Source: Nodularia sp. NIES-3585 (GTDB taxonomy: Bacteria; Cyanobacteriota; Cyanobacteriia; Cyanobacteriales; Nostocaceae). From it: a stretch of 64,000 bases of DNA. Made by a program: the position numbers and the translations under genes. Shown here piece after piece: positions 10,095-19,404 of the stretch (position 1 is its first letter; each line of letters opens with the position of its first letter). Below the pieces are notes generated by a model. The model did no database searches. It was not told the DNA's origin and saw only the letters and a program-made list of their open reading frames with translations. The DNA lies in assembly GCF_002218065.1 (NCBI RefSeq), contig NZ_BDUB01000001.1, positions 4,030,720-4,094,719 on the forward strand, in the 5' to 3' direction.

Positions 10095-10670
10095 CTAAAA
10101 CCATGAACTTGGCTGTTGTAAAAACTCCTTTTCCGCCGCAGTGGAAGTCCTTCCTAAAATGCTATTCCGATGAGGAAAACGTCCAAAACGCGCAATGACT
10201 TCTTGATGAATAAATGAGTGTTCAATTGCTTTAGCACTATCAGGATCATGACTTAGTTGCTGAAATAGCTTGACACACTGACGTTGATGGGTGAGGTTTT
10301 CACTGTGTTCAAACGGTAAATAAATAAACCAGCGTTGCACAGGCAAAAATTGGCAATCATAGCCTTGTACAACTGCGTGTTGGGCGGCTGAAAGGGCTTC
10401 CCAATCAGTTGCAAAGGCTTCAGGCGTACCACGAAACATATTTCGTGGAAACTGATCAAATAGCAGAATCAGTGCCAAACAGGTTTCGGCTGAATCAATC
10501 CAGTCATCTAAATATCCTGCTGCTGCTTTTTGGTAATCGGAAAGGAACTGATTGCGTATTTCCTGATCAAACTCGGCTTTTTCTGTAAACCAATCAGCTT
10601 TGGGTTTGCCATAATCAGGTGCATCTGGGTCACCAAACCAAAATTCCAAAATAGTTTTTGCCTGTGACAT
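10095..10670 (-). CDS. DUF924 family protein
   Basis: 191-residue helical cytoplasmic protein with the family's landmarks: ILEFWFGD at the N-terminus, WF near residue 27, ALILLFDQFPRNMFRGTP in the middle, FIYLPFEHSENL, and a C-terminal FGRFPHRNSILGR. The fold resembles TPR-like helical bundles; the biochemical function of the family is not established. It lies 5 bases downstream of the START-domain gene on the same strand, so the two are probably co-transcribed. Confidence 0.9.
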   Translation of the reverse strand: MSQAKTILEFWFGDPDAPDYGKPKADWFTEKAEFDQEIRNQFLSDYQKAAAGYLDDWIDSAETCLALILLFDQFPRNMFRGTPEAFATDWEALSAAQHAVVQGYDCQFLPVQRWFIYLPFEHSENLTHQRQCVKLFQQLSHDPDSAKAIEHSFIHQEVIARFGRFPHRNSILGRTSTAAEKEFLQQPSSWF

Positions 10671-10675
10671 TGCCT

Positions 10676-11233
10676 TTATTTAACCTTACATAAAACTTGT
10701 CGCATTTTACGCATATTTGCAGGCAATTCAAAATGCATGGCTTGTTGAATCACAATTGAAGGGATAGGGATATTAGGCGTAGCTTTTACCTGATATGTCA
10801 ACAACGTGCCATTGCCCAAATCTTTTAAATCTAAAATGGCTGCAAAGTCCAGAAAAGTCCCTTTTTGCATTCGGAATTGAATTTGCTGCCCTAGTAATTC
10901 TACGACCTCAAGATAAATCTCGACTTGAGCCGTAAAAAACAAAAAGGTTTTTTGTGCTACTTGATACAATCGCTTGACTTCACCTTTGGACAAAACTTCG
11001 CTTTTGGTGAGGTCAGGAAAATATTGTACCCAACGAGGATAATCGGTTAATTGCTGCCATACTTGCGATCGCAATAGCGGTAAGTACATACAGGCGGTGA
11101 CAGATCCACCCCAGGCTGTGTGCGATTGCGTTTGCAACAAAATTTCGCCCTGTATCAGCGACGATTGCTTGTCTTTAATCCAAGGCATATTTAAACCTGT
11201 AATCATTGAGTCTGATATTTGATACGCAGACAT
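10676..11233 (-). CDS. SRPBCC/START-like (cyclase/dehydrase) protein
   Basis: 185 residues. The core from about residue 40 (TACMYLPLLRSQVWQQLTDYPRWVQYFPDLTKSEVL) to the C-terminal long helix (IPSIVIQQAMHFELPANMRKMRQVL) is the SRPBCC fold that holds a hydrophobic ligand in a deep cavity. Similar cyanobacterial proteins are annotated as polyketide cyclase/dehydrase-like, but no polyketide genes lie nearby. It is first in a two-gene unit with the DUF924 gene. The ligand cannot be inferred. Confidence 0.85.
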   Translation of the reverse strand: MSAYQISDSMITGLNMPWIKDKQSSLIQGEILLQTQSHTAWGGSVTACMYLPLLRSQVWQQLTDYPRWVQYFPDLTKSEVLSKGEVKRLYQVAQKTFLFFTAQVEIYLEVVELLGQQIQFRMQKGTFLDFAAILDLKDLGNGTLLTYQVKATPNIPIPSIVIQQAMHFELPANMRKMRQVLCKVK

Positions 11234-11778
11234 ATTAATTTCAGTTACTCCTCAACTTCTCCACCTATCAGCACTGAAACTCTGAACCATTCAAGAGGAT
11301 TTCATCCCAGAAAACAAATTCTCGTTCCACTGCTATGCTGCCCAAACGCATCATTTTTAGGAAATTATTCAGGAATTATACTGTAAAAACTGTATTTATT
11401 ATCACTTTTTATTAAAACCATAAGTTAATGAATTTTAAAATAGCACTACTTGTGGATGAAAATCAAATTTTTAACAGCTAGAATGGCACAAATACAATCT
11501 TAGATGCAAGTTGTATTTCATCTTCGAGATAAAAATGTACTGAAGATTTTTAGAAATCCTTCTAGGTGTCTTTGTATTTACATAACATTGATTCTCTGAT
11601 AGGAAATTTATATTGTCAACATCACATCAATATTTAAATCTGAAATTGGGGCAAAAACTGGGCTTATTGCCCATAAAATCAGCCGAAACTCTGAATTTAT
11701 CGTTGAAAAATCTATCTTTTGGGTATTTCTTGAGAATGGTCAAAAATAGTAGTAATTTTGAAATGAGAGCGTAATTAA
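11234..11778. other. intergenic, 545 bases, no gene recognised
   Basis: AT-rich region between a divergent pair (the START-domain gene leftward, the small membrane protein rightward). Open frames on the minus strand here have no recognisable features. Presumably it carries two promoters; none could be assigned with confidence. Confidence 0.5.
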
Positions 11779-11973
11779 GTGAATCAATCGTCATTAAATC
11801 GGACATTAACCCAAATCTTTGGTATTCTGCTTGGCATTGCACTAGCCGTATGGGTACTTAGAGGCTTTGGGATTTTAACGTTTATTCCAGGTGGAGTTAT
11901 TGGGCTATTGTTCCTAGGTGCGATCGCCACAGGAATTATTAGCTATGTACAGAGAACTTGGTGGCGCTTGTAG
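11779..11973 (+). CDS. small two-span membrane protein (hypothetical)
   Basis: 64 residues from a GTG start. Two hydrophobic stretches (about 12-32 and 34-56), joined by IPGG, end in a basic tail VQRTWWRL. I do not recognise a named family, although the composition is that of a real membrane protein. It lies 32 bases before the rubredoxin gene on the same strand, so the two may form an operon. That placement would be consistent with a membrane-associated electron-transfer or assembly role, but this is only inference. Confidence 0.65.
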   Translation: MNQSSLNRTLTQIFGILLGIALAVWVLRGFGILTFIPGGVIGLLFLGAIATGIISYVQRTWWRL

Positions 11974-12005
11974 TCTCAATATACTTCTCAAAAAGGTAAA
12001 CAACT

Positions 12006-12170
12006 ATGGAAAAGTATGTCTGTACTGTTTGTGGTTACGAATATGACCCCGAAATTGGCGATCCTGATAGCGGGATCGCCCCAGGAACACCCTTTGAAGA
12101 TATCCCAGAGGATTGGGTATGTCCAGTTTGCGGCGCGACAAAAGATTTATTTGAACCGCTAGAACCCTAA
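12006..12170 (+). CDS. rubredoxin
   Basis: 54-residue iron protein with the two Cys pairs that bind a single Fe: [12 protein letters not shown] at the start and [15 protein letters not shown] near the end. The middle segment [12 protein letters not shown] is the standard rubredoxin loop. Small soluble rubredoxins carry one electron. Cyanobacteria also have a longer membrane-anchored RubA for photosystem assembly; this gene lacks that C-terminal anchor. An AAAAGG element precedes the ATG. It lies just downstream of a small membrane protein gene. Confidence 0.96.
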   Translation: MEKYVCTVCGYEYDPEIGDPDSGIAPGTPFEDIPEDWVCPVCGATKDLFEPLEP

Positions 12171-12274
12171 GGCGTTCGTCAAAAGTCAAAAATCAAACAG
12201 CGGATGGAGTCCCTATTTATGCTTTGCTGTACTAGCCTAGAATTAGATGCCATATCATAGAGACCTTTTTTAAT

Positions 12275-13519
12275 TTGTTGCCGTTAAATATTGTCGTTAT
12301 TGGGGGTGGTGCGGCCGGATTTTTCGGCGCGATCGCTTGTGCTAAAGTTAATCCTCACGCCCAAGTCACTTTAATCGAAGCTAGTCGTCAACCACTGGCG
12401 AAAGTTCTGATTTCTGGCGGAGGACGCTGTAACGTCACTCATGCTTGCTTTGAACCAGCCAGATTAGTCCAAAATTACCCCAGAGGTGGAAAAGCTCTCC
12501 GGGGTGCTTTTACGCGCTTTCAAGCGCAAGATACAGTAGATTGGTTTATAGAACAAGGTGTACATCTGAAAACCGAAGCTGATGGCCGGATGTTTCCGAT
12601 TACAGATAATTCCGAAACAATTGTGGAATGTCTGATCAAAGCTACAGCAAAGTTGGGGGTGGAATTACGGCTGGGAACAGCAGTAGTTGCTGTCAAAAAA
12701 GTTAACCCAGAAACAGGATTTGAAATTCTGTTGAAATCGGGAGAAACCAAAAAGTGCGATCGCCTACTATTGGCAACAGGAAGCAACCCTGTAGGCTATA
12801 AAATAGCCAGAGAGTTTGGTCATCACATTGAACCCCCTGTACCTTCTTTATTTACCTTTAATATTCCCGATCCCAAGCTGAGGTCATTGGCTGGCGTGAG
12901 TCTGAACCCTGTGCAGTTACGGTTAGCTGATACAGGAAAACCCCCACTAGAACAAACTGGGCCATTGTTAATTACCCACTGGGGGATGAGTGGCCCGGCT
13001 GTCCTCAAACTTTCAGCTTGGGGTGCAAGATTTCTCCACGAACACCGCTATGAAGCGACATTATTAGTCAATTGGCTACCTGATTTCAATCAAGAACAAG
13101 TGCGGGCAAAAATCTTAGGAGTCAAGTCACAATGGGGACAAAAGGCGATCGCCTTACATCGTGGCGTTGACCTACCCCATCGCCTCTGGCAATATATTGT
13201 AGACCGTGCCGACATTAATACAGAAGACCGTTGGGCAGAACTACCCAACAAAAAATTAAATCAGCTAGTGCAAGAACTGACACAGGGAGAATATTTAATC
13301 AAAGGTAAGGGAGTTTTTAAAGAAGAATTTGTCACCTGTGGCGGTGTCAATCTCAAAGAAATCAACTTTAAGACAATGGAAAGTAAATTAATTCCTGGTC
13401 TTTATTTTGCCGGAGAAATTTTGGATATTGATGGCATTACTGGTGGTTTTAACTTCCAAAGTGCTTGGACTACTTCATATTTAGCTGGTAACTCCATGGG
13501 AACTAGCGATTTTAAGTAA
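12275..13519 (+). CDS. HI0933/YhiN-family FAD-dependent oxidoreductase
   Basis: 414 residues from a TTG start. The dinucleotide fold VVIGGGAAGFFGAI is at residues 6-19, followed by ISGGGRCNVTH (about residue 48), the family signature. The C-terminus LYFAGEILDIDGITGGFNFQ closes the FAD site. The reaction of most members is unknown; BaiN is one member with a proposed role in bile-acid reduction, which does not apply here. The start choice is supported by the GGGAAG motif being complete only from this codon; no strong ribosome binding site is seen. Confidence 0.9.
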   Translation: MLPLNIVVIGGGAAGFFGAIACAKVNPHAQVTLIEASRQPLAKVLISGGGRCNVTHACFEPARLVQNYPRGGKALRGAFTRFQAQDTVDWFIEQGVHLKTEADGRMFPITDNSETIVECLIKATAKLGVELRLGTAVVAVKKVNPETGFEILLKSGETKKCDRLLLATGSNPVGYKIAREFGHHIEPPVPSLFTFNIPDPKLRSLAGVSLNPVQLRLADTGKPPLEQTGPLLITHWGMSGPAVLKLSAWGARFLHEHRYEATLLVNWLPDFNQEQVRAKILGVKSQWGQKAIALHRGVDLPHRLWQYIVDRADINTEDRWAELPNKKLNQLVQELTQGEYLIKGKGVFKEEFVTCGGVNLKEINFKTMESKLIPGLYFAGEILDIDGITGGFNFQSAWTTSYLAGNSMGTSDFK

Positions 13520-13907
13520 ATGGGCGGGAAAATTTATCACTATCGGAGTGAAGCATAAGGTAATACCAGAAAAGAAATTATTTCATCTTGTGGGATGGGC
13601 ATCCTGGGATTGGTGACCATATCATGTTCCCTTGAAAACTTACGATAAAATTCACGCTGAGATTTTGAAAGATAACAAACCTAAGAATTTTATATCGCAA
13701 GTGATTTAACGAACATGATATTAGCAAGCAAGATACCCGCTCCACAAGAAATTTTGGGATGTTTTTTATGTGGAAGTACCTTACATAGAGAGAATAAAAT
13801 ATCTATACATTTTTTACAAAAAAATTACGTAAATAATTCCTCGGATGGAAAATATTCTTAAGCGTGGTAAAAATAACTACTAGATTTATATTTCGCTATG
13901 AAAGGAT
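13520..13907. other. intergenic before the GH74-like gene
   Basis: 388 bases. It contains GATGGGCATCC and CAAGATACCCGC fragments that resemble pieces of dispersed hairpin repeats, but no complete inverted element could be delimited. An AAGGAT 2 bases before the ATG at 13908 is a possible, rather close, ribosome binding site. Confidence 0.4.
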
Positions 13908-16544
13908 ATGAAAAAACTTCGTCGCCAAATACGTTTAGCGTTGTCAAGAGAAAAATTGAAATTGCTATTTCTGCTCGGAGTCATAGCATTTATTCCATTA
14001 AGCTGGTCAACTATATCACCAAGTATGGGGCAACGCCCTGATATAGATTTGGTGAGGCAACGCCCTGATATAGATTTGGTGAGGCAACGTCCTGATATAG
14101 ATTTGGTGAGGCAACGTCCTGATATAGATTTGGTGAGGCAACGTCCTAGTAGTATATATTCTTCAGCAATTAACACACACTTGTTCAATTGGAAGAATGT
14201 GAATACTCAAGGGATGGGCTACGTCACAGGTATGGCGATCGCTCCATCATCGCCCTATGATGTCTACATTCGCACGGATATTGGTGGTGCCTATAGGTTT
14301 GACAATCGAAATAATCAATGGCTACCCCTCATGGACAAGCTTGATTCCAACTTTTCTGGTGGGGGAATTGGGGTAGAAAGCATTGCTGTTGATCCTCAAA
14401 ATCGTGACAGAGTTTATGCAGCGGTCAATCGCAACAACTCGTCTTTTCAAGATACTGATGGTAAGAGGAAATACAAGTATTCTGGTGAGGTCATGGTTTC
14501 CGATAACAGAGGAGCCAGTTGGCAACCCACAGGTTTAGGAGCAAAGAATGTCTTCCTTGGGCCAAACCAAGCTTACCGATCCGATACAGGTGAAAGGTTA
14601 GCAGTTGATCCTAACCAGTCCCAAATCATGTATTTTGCCTCTCGCAGAAATGGTTTATGGAAAAAAGAGGGATTCATAGGATGGACTCAAGTCTCAAGTG
14701 GACTACCAAATCCGAGTAAATTACCACAGTACAAAAGGCCAGATGGTTCCGACAATCCAGATATACCTGGTTTTACCTTTGTCGTGTTTGATAAAAATAG
14801 TGGCAATGCAAATAGTCGCACTCAGATCATCTATGTAGGAATTCATGGTAGAGGCGTTTGGTCTAGCGCCAACGGTGGCCAATCTTGGCGAAATATTGCC
14901 GGAGGTAAAGATCCTTTACGTGGTGTAGTGGCATCTGATGGCACTTTGTACGTTAGCTTTGGTAATTGGGAAAACAGGACTGGTGCAGTCCGCAAATACA
15001 AAAATGCTAAATGGACTAACATCACTCCCGATGGTACGGGTAAAGTTTACTCCGCAGTTACAGTACAAGTAGACCAACCAGATACAGTCATGGCCGTCTC
15101 TGATAAAAGTGTATATCGTTCTACTAACGGAGGTAAAACCTGGAATCAGCAGACTATGTACATGGGCGCTTATGATGCTAATTATCCCCAAGACCCAATC
15201 AATTATTCTGCACCCCCCTACTATCAGTCATATTCAGGTACTGGTGCATCCGTTGTAGTTATCGATCCCAGTAACCCCAAATTAGCTTGGTGGACAAATG
15301 GTTGGGGCGTGGCGCGAACTGATAACGTCACAGTTGCTCAACCAACTTACAAATGGCTGATGAAGAATTTAGAAGAACTAGATACCAACATGGTACGCGT
15401 TCCACCTAAACCCAAGGCAGAAGGAGGTGCTGATTTATTAAGTGCTGTACAAGATATGATTGGTTTTCGCTATGTAGACCGCCATCAAGTACCCAGGGAA
15501 AAGATTAACCCTGCAAATATTCCCGTGAATCCGTATTACAAATGGGCAAACCCCGACTGGCGGGTTTATCCTCAACCCTTTCCCCATGTGGCTGGCGCTA
15601 CGGGCATGGATTACTCCTATAAAAATCCTGACTATGCAGCATTTGTGGGCTTCCATCAGTGGCAGGGATTTTGGCCAATTTACGGCATGACTAAAGATAA
15701 TGGTCGGACTTGGCGGGCGTTTGAATCTATTCCCACAGAGATGCTGTGGAAATCAGATAAATCTGCTCAAGAGAAGGTTGTGCCTGCCGGTGGTCAGATA
15801 GCTATGTCCCCAACTAATCCGCAAAATATGGTCTGGGCTCCTACTTGGGGAACTTGGCCGCACTACACCATTGATGGGGGTAAAACTTGGAGGCTGGCTT
15901 TTAACTTAGATCATCCACCTCAACCTGTTCCCTATGACTCTAAGAATAATGACCACATACACTACAAAGCATTACCCAAGTCTTGGGCTAATACTATCTC
16001 CCCGTGGTTGAGTACGTATATATTGGCCGCAGACCGGCAAGATCCACAAGGAAAAACTTTTTACTACTACAATAACAGAAACTTTTACTCCAGCACAGAT
16101 GGTGGTGCCAATTGGAAAAAAGGTGCATCTAATATTCTGCCGAAATGGCTGATTCGCCCTTCTATAGTTCCCAATCCCACCAAAATGGGTGATGTCTGGA
16201 TGAGCTTTGCTCGTAATCCAGAAGATGTTGATGGTAACAAGCTATATAGATCTACAAATGGTGGTAAGACTTTTGATACCATCTCTACGGTAGATAGTTG
16301 TGAGTACATCACCTTTGGCAAGGGTTCCTCCAATACCAACCCGTATATCTATATTTTTGGTCGTGTTGGTGGTGCGACTAAAGATACAATGTACAAGTCT
16401 GAAGATATGGGGAAAACTTGGAGGCAGATTAGTGATCCTAATGTCTTGCAATTTCCGGGAATTACTCATTTAGAAGGTGATATGCGATCGCTTAACCTAG
16501 TTTACGTATCATTGACAGGTCGTGGCATTATGGTTGGTGAATGA
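13908..16544 (+). CDS. GH74-like Asp-box (BNR) beta-propeller protein, secreted
   Basis: 878 residues. An N-terminal basic region and hydrophobic segment (about 17-33) look like a signal peptide or anchor. Then come four perfect QRPDIDLVR repeats (42-77) plus QRP. The propeller begins FNWKNVNTQGMGYVTGMAI and YIRTDIGGAYRFD, the start of GH74 xyloglucanase-type proteins; Asp124 in TDIGG matches the catalytic-base position of that family. At least eight Asp-box motifs (S.D.G.TW), such as SANGGQSWR, STNGGKTWN and TIDGGKTWR, mark propeller blades. Known GH74 enzymes cut xyloglucan. In this place, beside polysaccharide genes, an action on the organism's own glucan is a guess. The second catalytic Asp was not verified. 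Confidence 0.8.
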   Translation: MKKLRRQIRLALSREKLKLLFLLGVIAFIPLSWSTISPSMGQRPDIDLVRQRPDIDLVRQRPDIDLVRQRPDIDLVRQRPSSIYSSAINTHLFNWKNVNTQGMGYVTGMAIAPSSPYDVYIRTDIGGAYRFDNRNNQWLPLMDKLDSNFSGGGIGVESIAVDPQNRDRVYAAVNRNNSSFQDTDGKRKYKYSGEVMVSDNRGASWQPTGLGAKNVFLGPNQAYRSDTGERLAVDPNQSQIMYFASRRNGLWKKEGFIGWTQVSSGLPNPSKLPQYKRPDGSDNPDIPGFTFVVFDKNSGNANSRTQIIYVGIHGRGVWSSANGGQSWRNIAGGKDPLRGVVASDGTLYVSFGNWENRTGAVRKYKNAKWTNITPDGTGKVYSAVTVQVDQPDTVMAVSDKSVYRSTNGGKTWNQQTMYMGAYDANYPQDPINYSAPPYYQSYSGTGASVVVIDPSNPKLAWWTNGWGVARTDNVTVAQPTYKWLMKNLEELDTNMVRVPPKPKAEGGADLLSAVQDMIGFRYVDRHQVPREKINPANIPVNPYYKWANPDWRVYPQPFPHVAGATGMDYSYKNPDYAAFVGFHQWQGFWPIYGMTKDNGRTWRAFESIPTEMLWKSDKSAQEKVVPAGGQIAMSPTNPQNMVWAPTWGTWPHYTIDGGKTWRLAFNLDHPPQPVPYDSKNNDHIHYKALPKSWANTISPWLSTYILAADRQDPQGKTFYYYNNRNFYSSTDGGANWKKGASNILPKWLIRPSIVPNPTKMGDVWMSFARNPEDVDGNKLYRSTNGGKTFDTISTVDSCEYITFGKGSSNTNPYIYIFGRVGGATKDTMYKSEDMGKTWRQISDPNVLQFPGITHLEGDMRSLNLVYVSLTGRGIMVGE
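14031..14147 (+). repeat. 27-base minisatellite inside the GH74-like gene
   Basis: Four 27-base units (14031-14057, 14058-14084, 14085-14111, 14112-14138) plus the first 9 bases of a fifth. Units 1 and 2 begin CAACGCCCT; units 3, 4 and the partial one begin CAACGTCCT. The length is a multiple of three, so copy-number change would lengthen or shorten the linker by nine residues without a frameshift. Confidence 0.97.
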
Positions 16545-16606
16545 ACAGAGCAGCACTACGGAACTGTACTTAAGATACTGCTTGGCAAGGGTGACATCGT
16601 TTCATT

Positions 16607-16760
16607 TAGAGGCTGTTTGAAAAGTATTATTGCTAACATATAAGGCTCGGAAACCTAACCCCCCTCAGCCCCCTTCCCTAGGTTTCAAAGCCTCTCCCCC
16701 ACAGCGAGAGGCTTGGAGAGGGGTTTCTAGTATACTTTGCGACTTTTCAAACAACCTCTA
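16607..16760. mobile_element. MITE-like element with 19-base terminal inverted repeats
   Basis: The left end TAGAGGCTGTTTGAAAAGT (16607-16625) and the right end (16742-16760) are inverted copies with one mismatch. The element is 154 bases and non-coding, with an inner hairpin built of CCCCTC...GAGAGG strings. The TA at each border is consistent with TA target duplication, as in IS630/Tc1-type elements. Confidence 0.75.
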
Positions 16761-16835
16761 AGAGCATTTGTTTGATATACTTACGAAAATACACAGTTAA
16801 GAGCATTTGTTTGATATACTTACGAAAATACACAG
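16759..16835. repeat. 39-base direct tandem duplication
   Basis: A 38-base string starting TAAGAGCATTTG and ending ATACACAG occurs at 16759-16796 and again at 16798-16835. The first copy begins at the right end of the MITE-like element, so a slippage or rearrangement event touched the element's edge. Confidence 0.9.
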
Positions 16836-17017
16836 GGAGTATCTCAGTTTTGCAAATGACTCTAAATTGGCCTTACCTAATTCCCTCTTGTTCAGGGATG
16901 AAACAATATTCTCCCTCTCTTTGTTAAGAAAAGGTGTAGAGTCAGGTCTTTTAAGCCTTTCTAAAACCGCGAAATTTTCCCCAAGTATACATATTAATTG
17001 GCTATTTACTATCTCCT

Positions 17018-17827
17018 ATGAAACGTCAAAAAATTGCACATTTTTTCTGGTTATCAGTTCAAAAAATAGGGATTTTATCAGCTACTTTTTATAAGCTTCA
17101 ATTTTTATTTTACACAGCGATATCTAATCTAGGCATTGATCTAAAAGGCAAAAAATTTAGCTTATATATAAAAGGAATTAAATGCCCAATTTATTGGCGT
17201 TGTGGAACCAGTGATAATTTCGTATTTGATCAAATTTTTATCAACGAAGAATATTCTGGAATAAGTAACATTGAAAATGTTAACTGGATAGTTGACTGTG
17301 GAGCAAATGTAGGTTATTCTGCAATTTATTTATTAAATAAGTATCCCCAGGCTCGTGTGATTGCTATTGAGCCAGATTCTCATAACTTTGAGCTTTGCTC
17401 TATAAATCTTGCTCCTTACGGTAATCGAGCCTGTGTAATCAAATCAGCAATTTGGTCTGAAAAAACTGGATTAGTTTTAGAACGGCTATCAGAAGATAAT
17501 GGAGAATGGGGAATTCAAGTAAGACCTTGTAAAGTAGGCGAAACACCAGATTTAGATGCTACAAGTATCAAATCTATTTTTGAAGATTTTGATATTGATA
17601 TTGTTGATATACTCAAGATTGACATCGAAACAGCGGAGTGGCAAGTTTTTTCAAGGAATTACCAAGAGTGGTTAAATAAAGTAAGATACATTGCTATTGA
17701 ACTGCATACACAAGAATGTCGAAAGGTTTTCTTTAAAGCTTTATCTTCACTAAAATATGATTCATGGAATTCTGAAGAGTTGACTTTTTGCAAAATAGAT
17801 TCGTCTAGTGTATCTATAAGTAATTAG
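17018..17827 (+). CDS. FkbM family methyltransferase
   Basis: 269 residues. The SAM-binding core shows WIVDCGANVGYSAIYL (about 90-105), VIAIEPDSHNFE, and the family's DILKIDIETAEWQVF late motif. FkbM-type enzymes O-methylate small molecules or sugars; cyanobacterial copies cluster with glycosyltransferases and are likely to methylate polysaccharide sugars. This is the first gene of the surface-polysaccharide region after the MITE-like element. The exact sugar target cannot be read. It is followed 182 bases later by a GT4 gene on the same strand. Confidence 0.9.
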   Translation: MKRQKIAHFFWLSVQKIGILSATFYKLQFLFYTAISNLGIDLKGKKFSLYIKGIKCPIYWRCGTSDNFVFDQIFINEEYSGISNIENVNWIVDCGANVGYSAIYLLNKYPQARVIAIEPDSHNFELCSINLAPYGNRACVIKSAIWSEKTGLVLERLSEDNGEWGIQVRPCKVGETPDLDATSIKSIFEDFDIDIVDILKIDIETAEWQVFSRNYQEWLNKVRYIAIELHTQECRKVFFKALSSLKYDSWNSEELTFCKIDSSSVSISN

Positions 17828-18009
17828 TCCCCGTTAATAATTTTAGGCAAAGGAAAATATAAATCTTATCCCCGATGAGCTACGTAAAAAAAATGACACT
17901 ATAGTAGGCAACGGTTGAAATTAAATTTTTGTTGCATATTTGTAAATTATCTGACACTTTAACTTAATCTTTTTAAGATTAATTTTGATTATCATATATT
18001 ACTTCTAAG

Positions 18010-19263
18010 ATGAAAAATGAAATTTTGCTAGTTATGCCTGTTCCCTTTCAAATAGTGGGGGGGCGTTTAGGATTTGATGACCAGACCTGTGCAGGCTTGG
18101 TTCGCTGGGCAGAAAACTTTGAGCGCGTGATCATGGCTTGTCCGCTCATACCAGAACACATTGCTGCTAACAGCGAAACTTCTATTACATGGCAGGCGAT
18201 CGCTGATTTGCCTTGTGCAGACCGACTGGAATTAGTTCCATTGCCTTATACCTACAAAGGTCCAGACTTCATTAAAGCCTACAGAGCCACAAGTAAACTG
18301 TTAAATGTCAAGATCCAAGAATGCCAATATCTTTGTTTTGCACTCAGTGGAGTGATAGGAGATTGGGGCGCGATCGCTTGCCTGGAAGCGCTCAAGTTGA
18401 AACGCCCTTATACTGTTTGGATAGATCGTGTTGAATATGAAGTTATAGGTCGTACTTTATTTACAAAAGAGTCTTTGGAAAAAATATCACTTAAGCATCT
18501 TCTCAAGAATATTTTGATTACGTACCCTTTACTTAAACCCTACCAACGATATCTGATTCGTCATTCCCAGTTGGGACTTTTCCAAGGACAAGACTGCTAT
18601 TCAGCATATTCACCTTTCTGTAAAAATTCTTATTGTGTGTACGATATTCACACGCAAAAGTCAGATCAGATTGATAGTTCTAGCCTTAACTTAAAAGTTA
18701 AATCAATATTACAGGGTGAACCATTACAGATTTGCTATGTAGGACGAGCCGCACAAATGAAAGGTCCGTTTGATTGGTTGCGAGTCATACACCGCCTTTG
18801 CGAGGCTGGCGTTAACCTGAAAGCCACTTGGGTTGGTGACGGACCGCTACTTTCAGAGATGAAGGCACTCGCTGATGAATTAGGTATTACTGAACACATC
18901 CATTTATCTGGATTTGTTGGCGATCGCAGCCAAATATTGGAGACAATGAGAAAGCATCATATTTTTCTATTCTGCCATAAAACACCAGAATCACCTCGAT
19001 GCTTAGTTGAATCTTTAGTTTCCGGTTGTCCTATTATTGGTTACAACAGTCCCTATTCCGAAGGGCTTGTATATCAATTTAGTGGAGGTGCATTTGTGCC
19101 AATTAATCACTGGCAGAACTTAGCTGATTTAATAATTGAACTCAATTCAGATAGAGAAAAGTTAAGTAAATTAGTCTCCCAATCTGCTCTATCCGGACAA
19201 GAATTTGATGAGCAGTCTGTTTTCCAAAAACGTAGTAATTTGATTAAAGAAAATTTGATATAA
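18010..19263 (+). CDS. glycosyltransferase family 4 (group 1)
   Basis: 417 residues, GT-B fold. The C-terminal nucleotide-sugar domain shows LQICYVGRAAQMKGPFDWLR, ATWVGDGPLLSEMKALADELG, HLSGFVGDRSQI and the acidic PESPRCLVESLVSGCPII motif, which in retaining GT4 enzymes contacts the donor sugar. The N-terminal acceptor domain is less conserved, as usual. Probably adds one sugar during repeat-unit assembly on the cytoplasmic membrane face. Donor and acceptor are unknown. Confidence 0.9.
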   Translation: MKNEILLVMPVPFQIVGGRLGFDDQTCAGLVRWAENFERVIMACPLIPEHIAANSETSITWQAIADLPCADRLELVPLPYTYKGPDFIKAYRATSKLLNVKIQECQYLCFALSGVIGDWGAIACLEALKLKRPYTVWIDRVEYEVIGRTLFTKESLEKISLKHLLKNILITYPLLKPYQRYLIRHSQLGLFQGQDCYSAYSPFCKNSYCVYDIHTQKSDQIDSSSLNLKVKSILQGEPLQICYVGRAAQMKGPFDWLRVIHRLCEAGVNLKATWVGDGPLLSEMKALADELGITEHIHLSGFVGDRSQILETMRKHHIFLFCHKTPESPRCLVESLVSGCPIIGYNSPYSEGLVYQFSGGAFVPINHWQNLADLIIELNSDREKLSKLVSQSALSGQEFDEQSVFQKRSNLIKENLI

Positions 19264-19404
19264 ATTAGGAAGTGAGAAAATTATATGGACTTGGTAACTT
19301 TATTTTTAGACCACGAGCAAGACATATAATTTTATTGGTTAGGAGATAAATACCTCGCAAGATATCCGTGTCCTACCGCTATAATTTTTGGGAAATCAAA
19401 CCAA

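Noticed and set aside
14031-14147. Possible CRISPR array (four repeats of 27 bases)
   Set aside because: The units are directly adjacent with no spacers and lie in frame within a coding sequence; no cas genes are near.
13886-14188. Minus-strand open frame with four repeats of a GRCLTKSIS-type unit
   Set aside because: It is the antisense reading of the 27-base minisatellite in the GH74-like gene. The repeat length keeps all six frames open, and nothing else supports expression.
16807-17094. 95-residue open frame from a TTG before the FkbM gene
   Set aside because: It begins in the tandem duplication, overlaps the FkbM gene in another frame by 77 bases and resembles no protein known to me.
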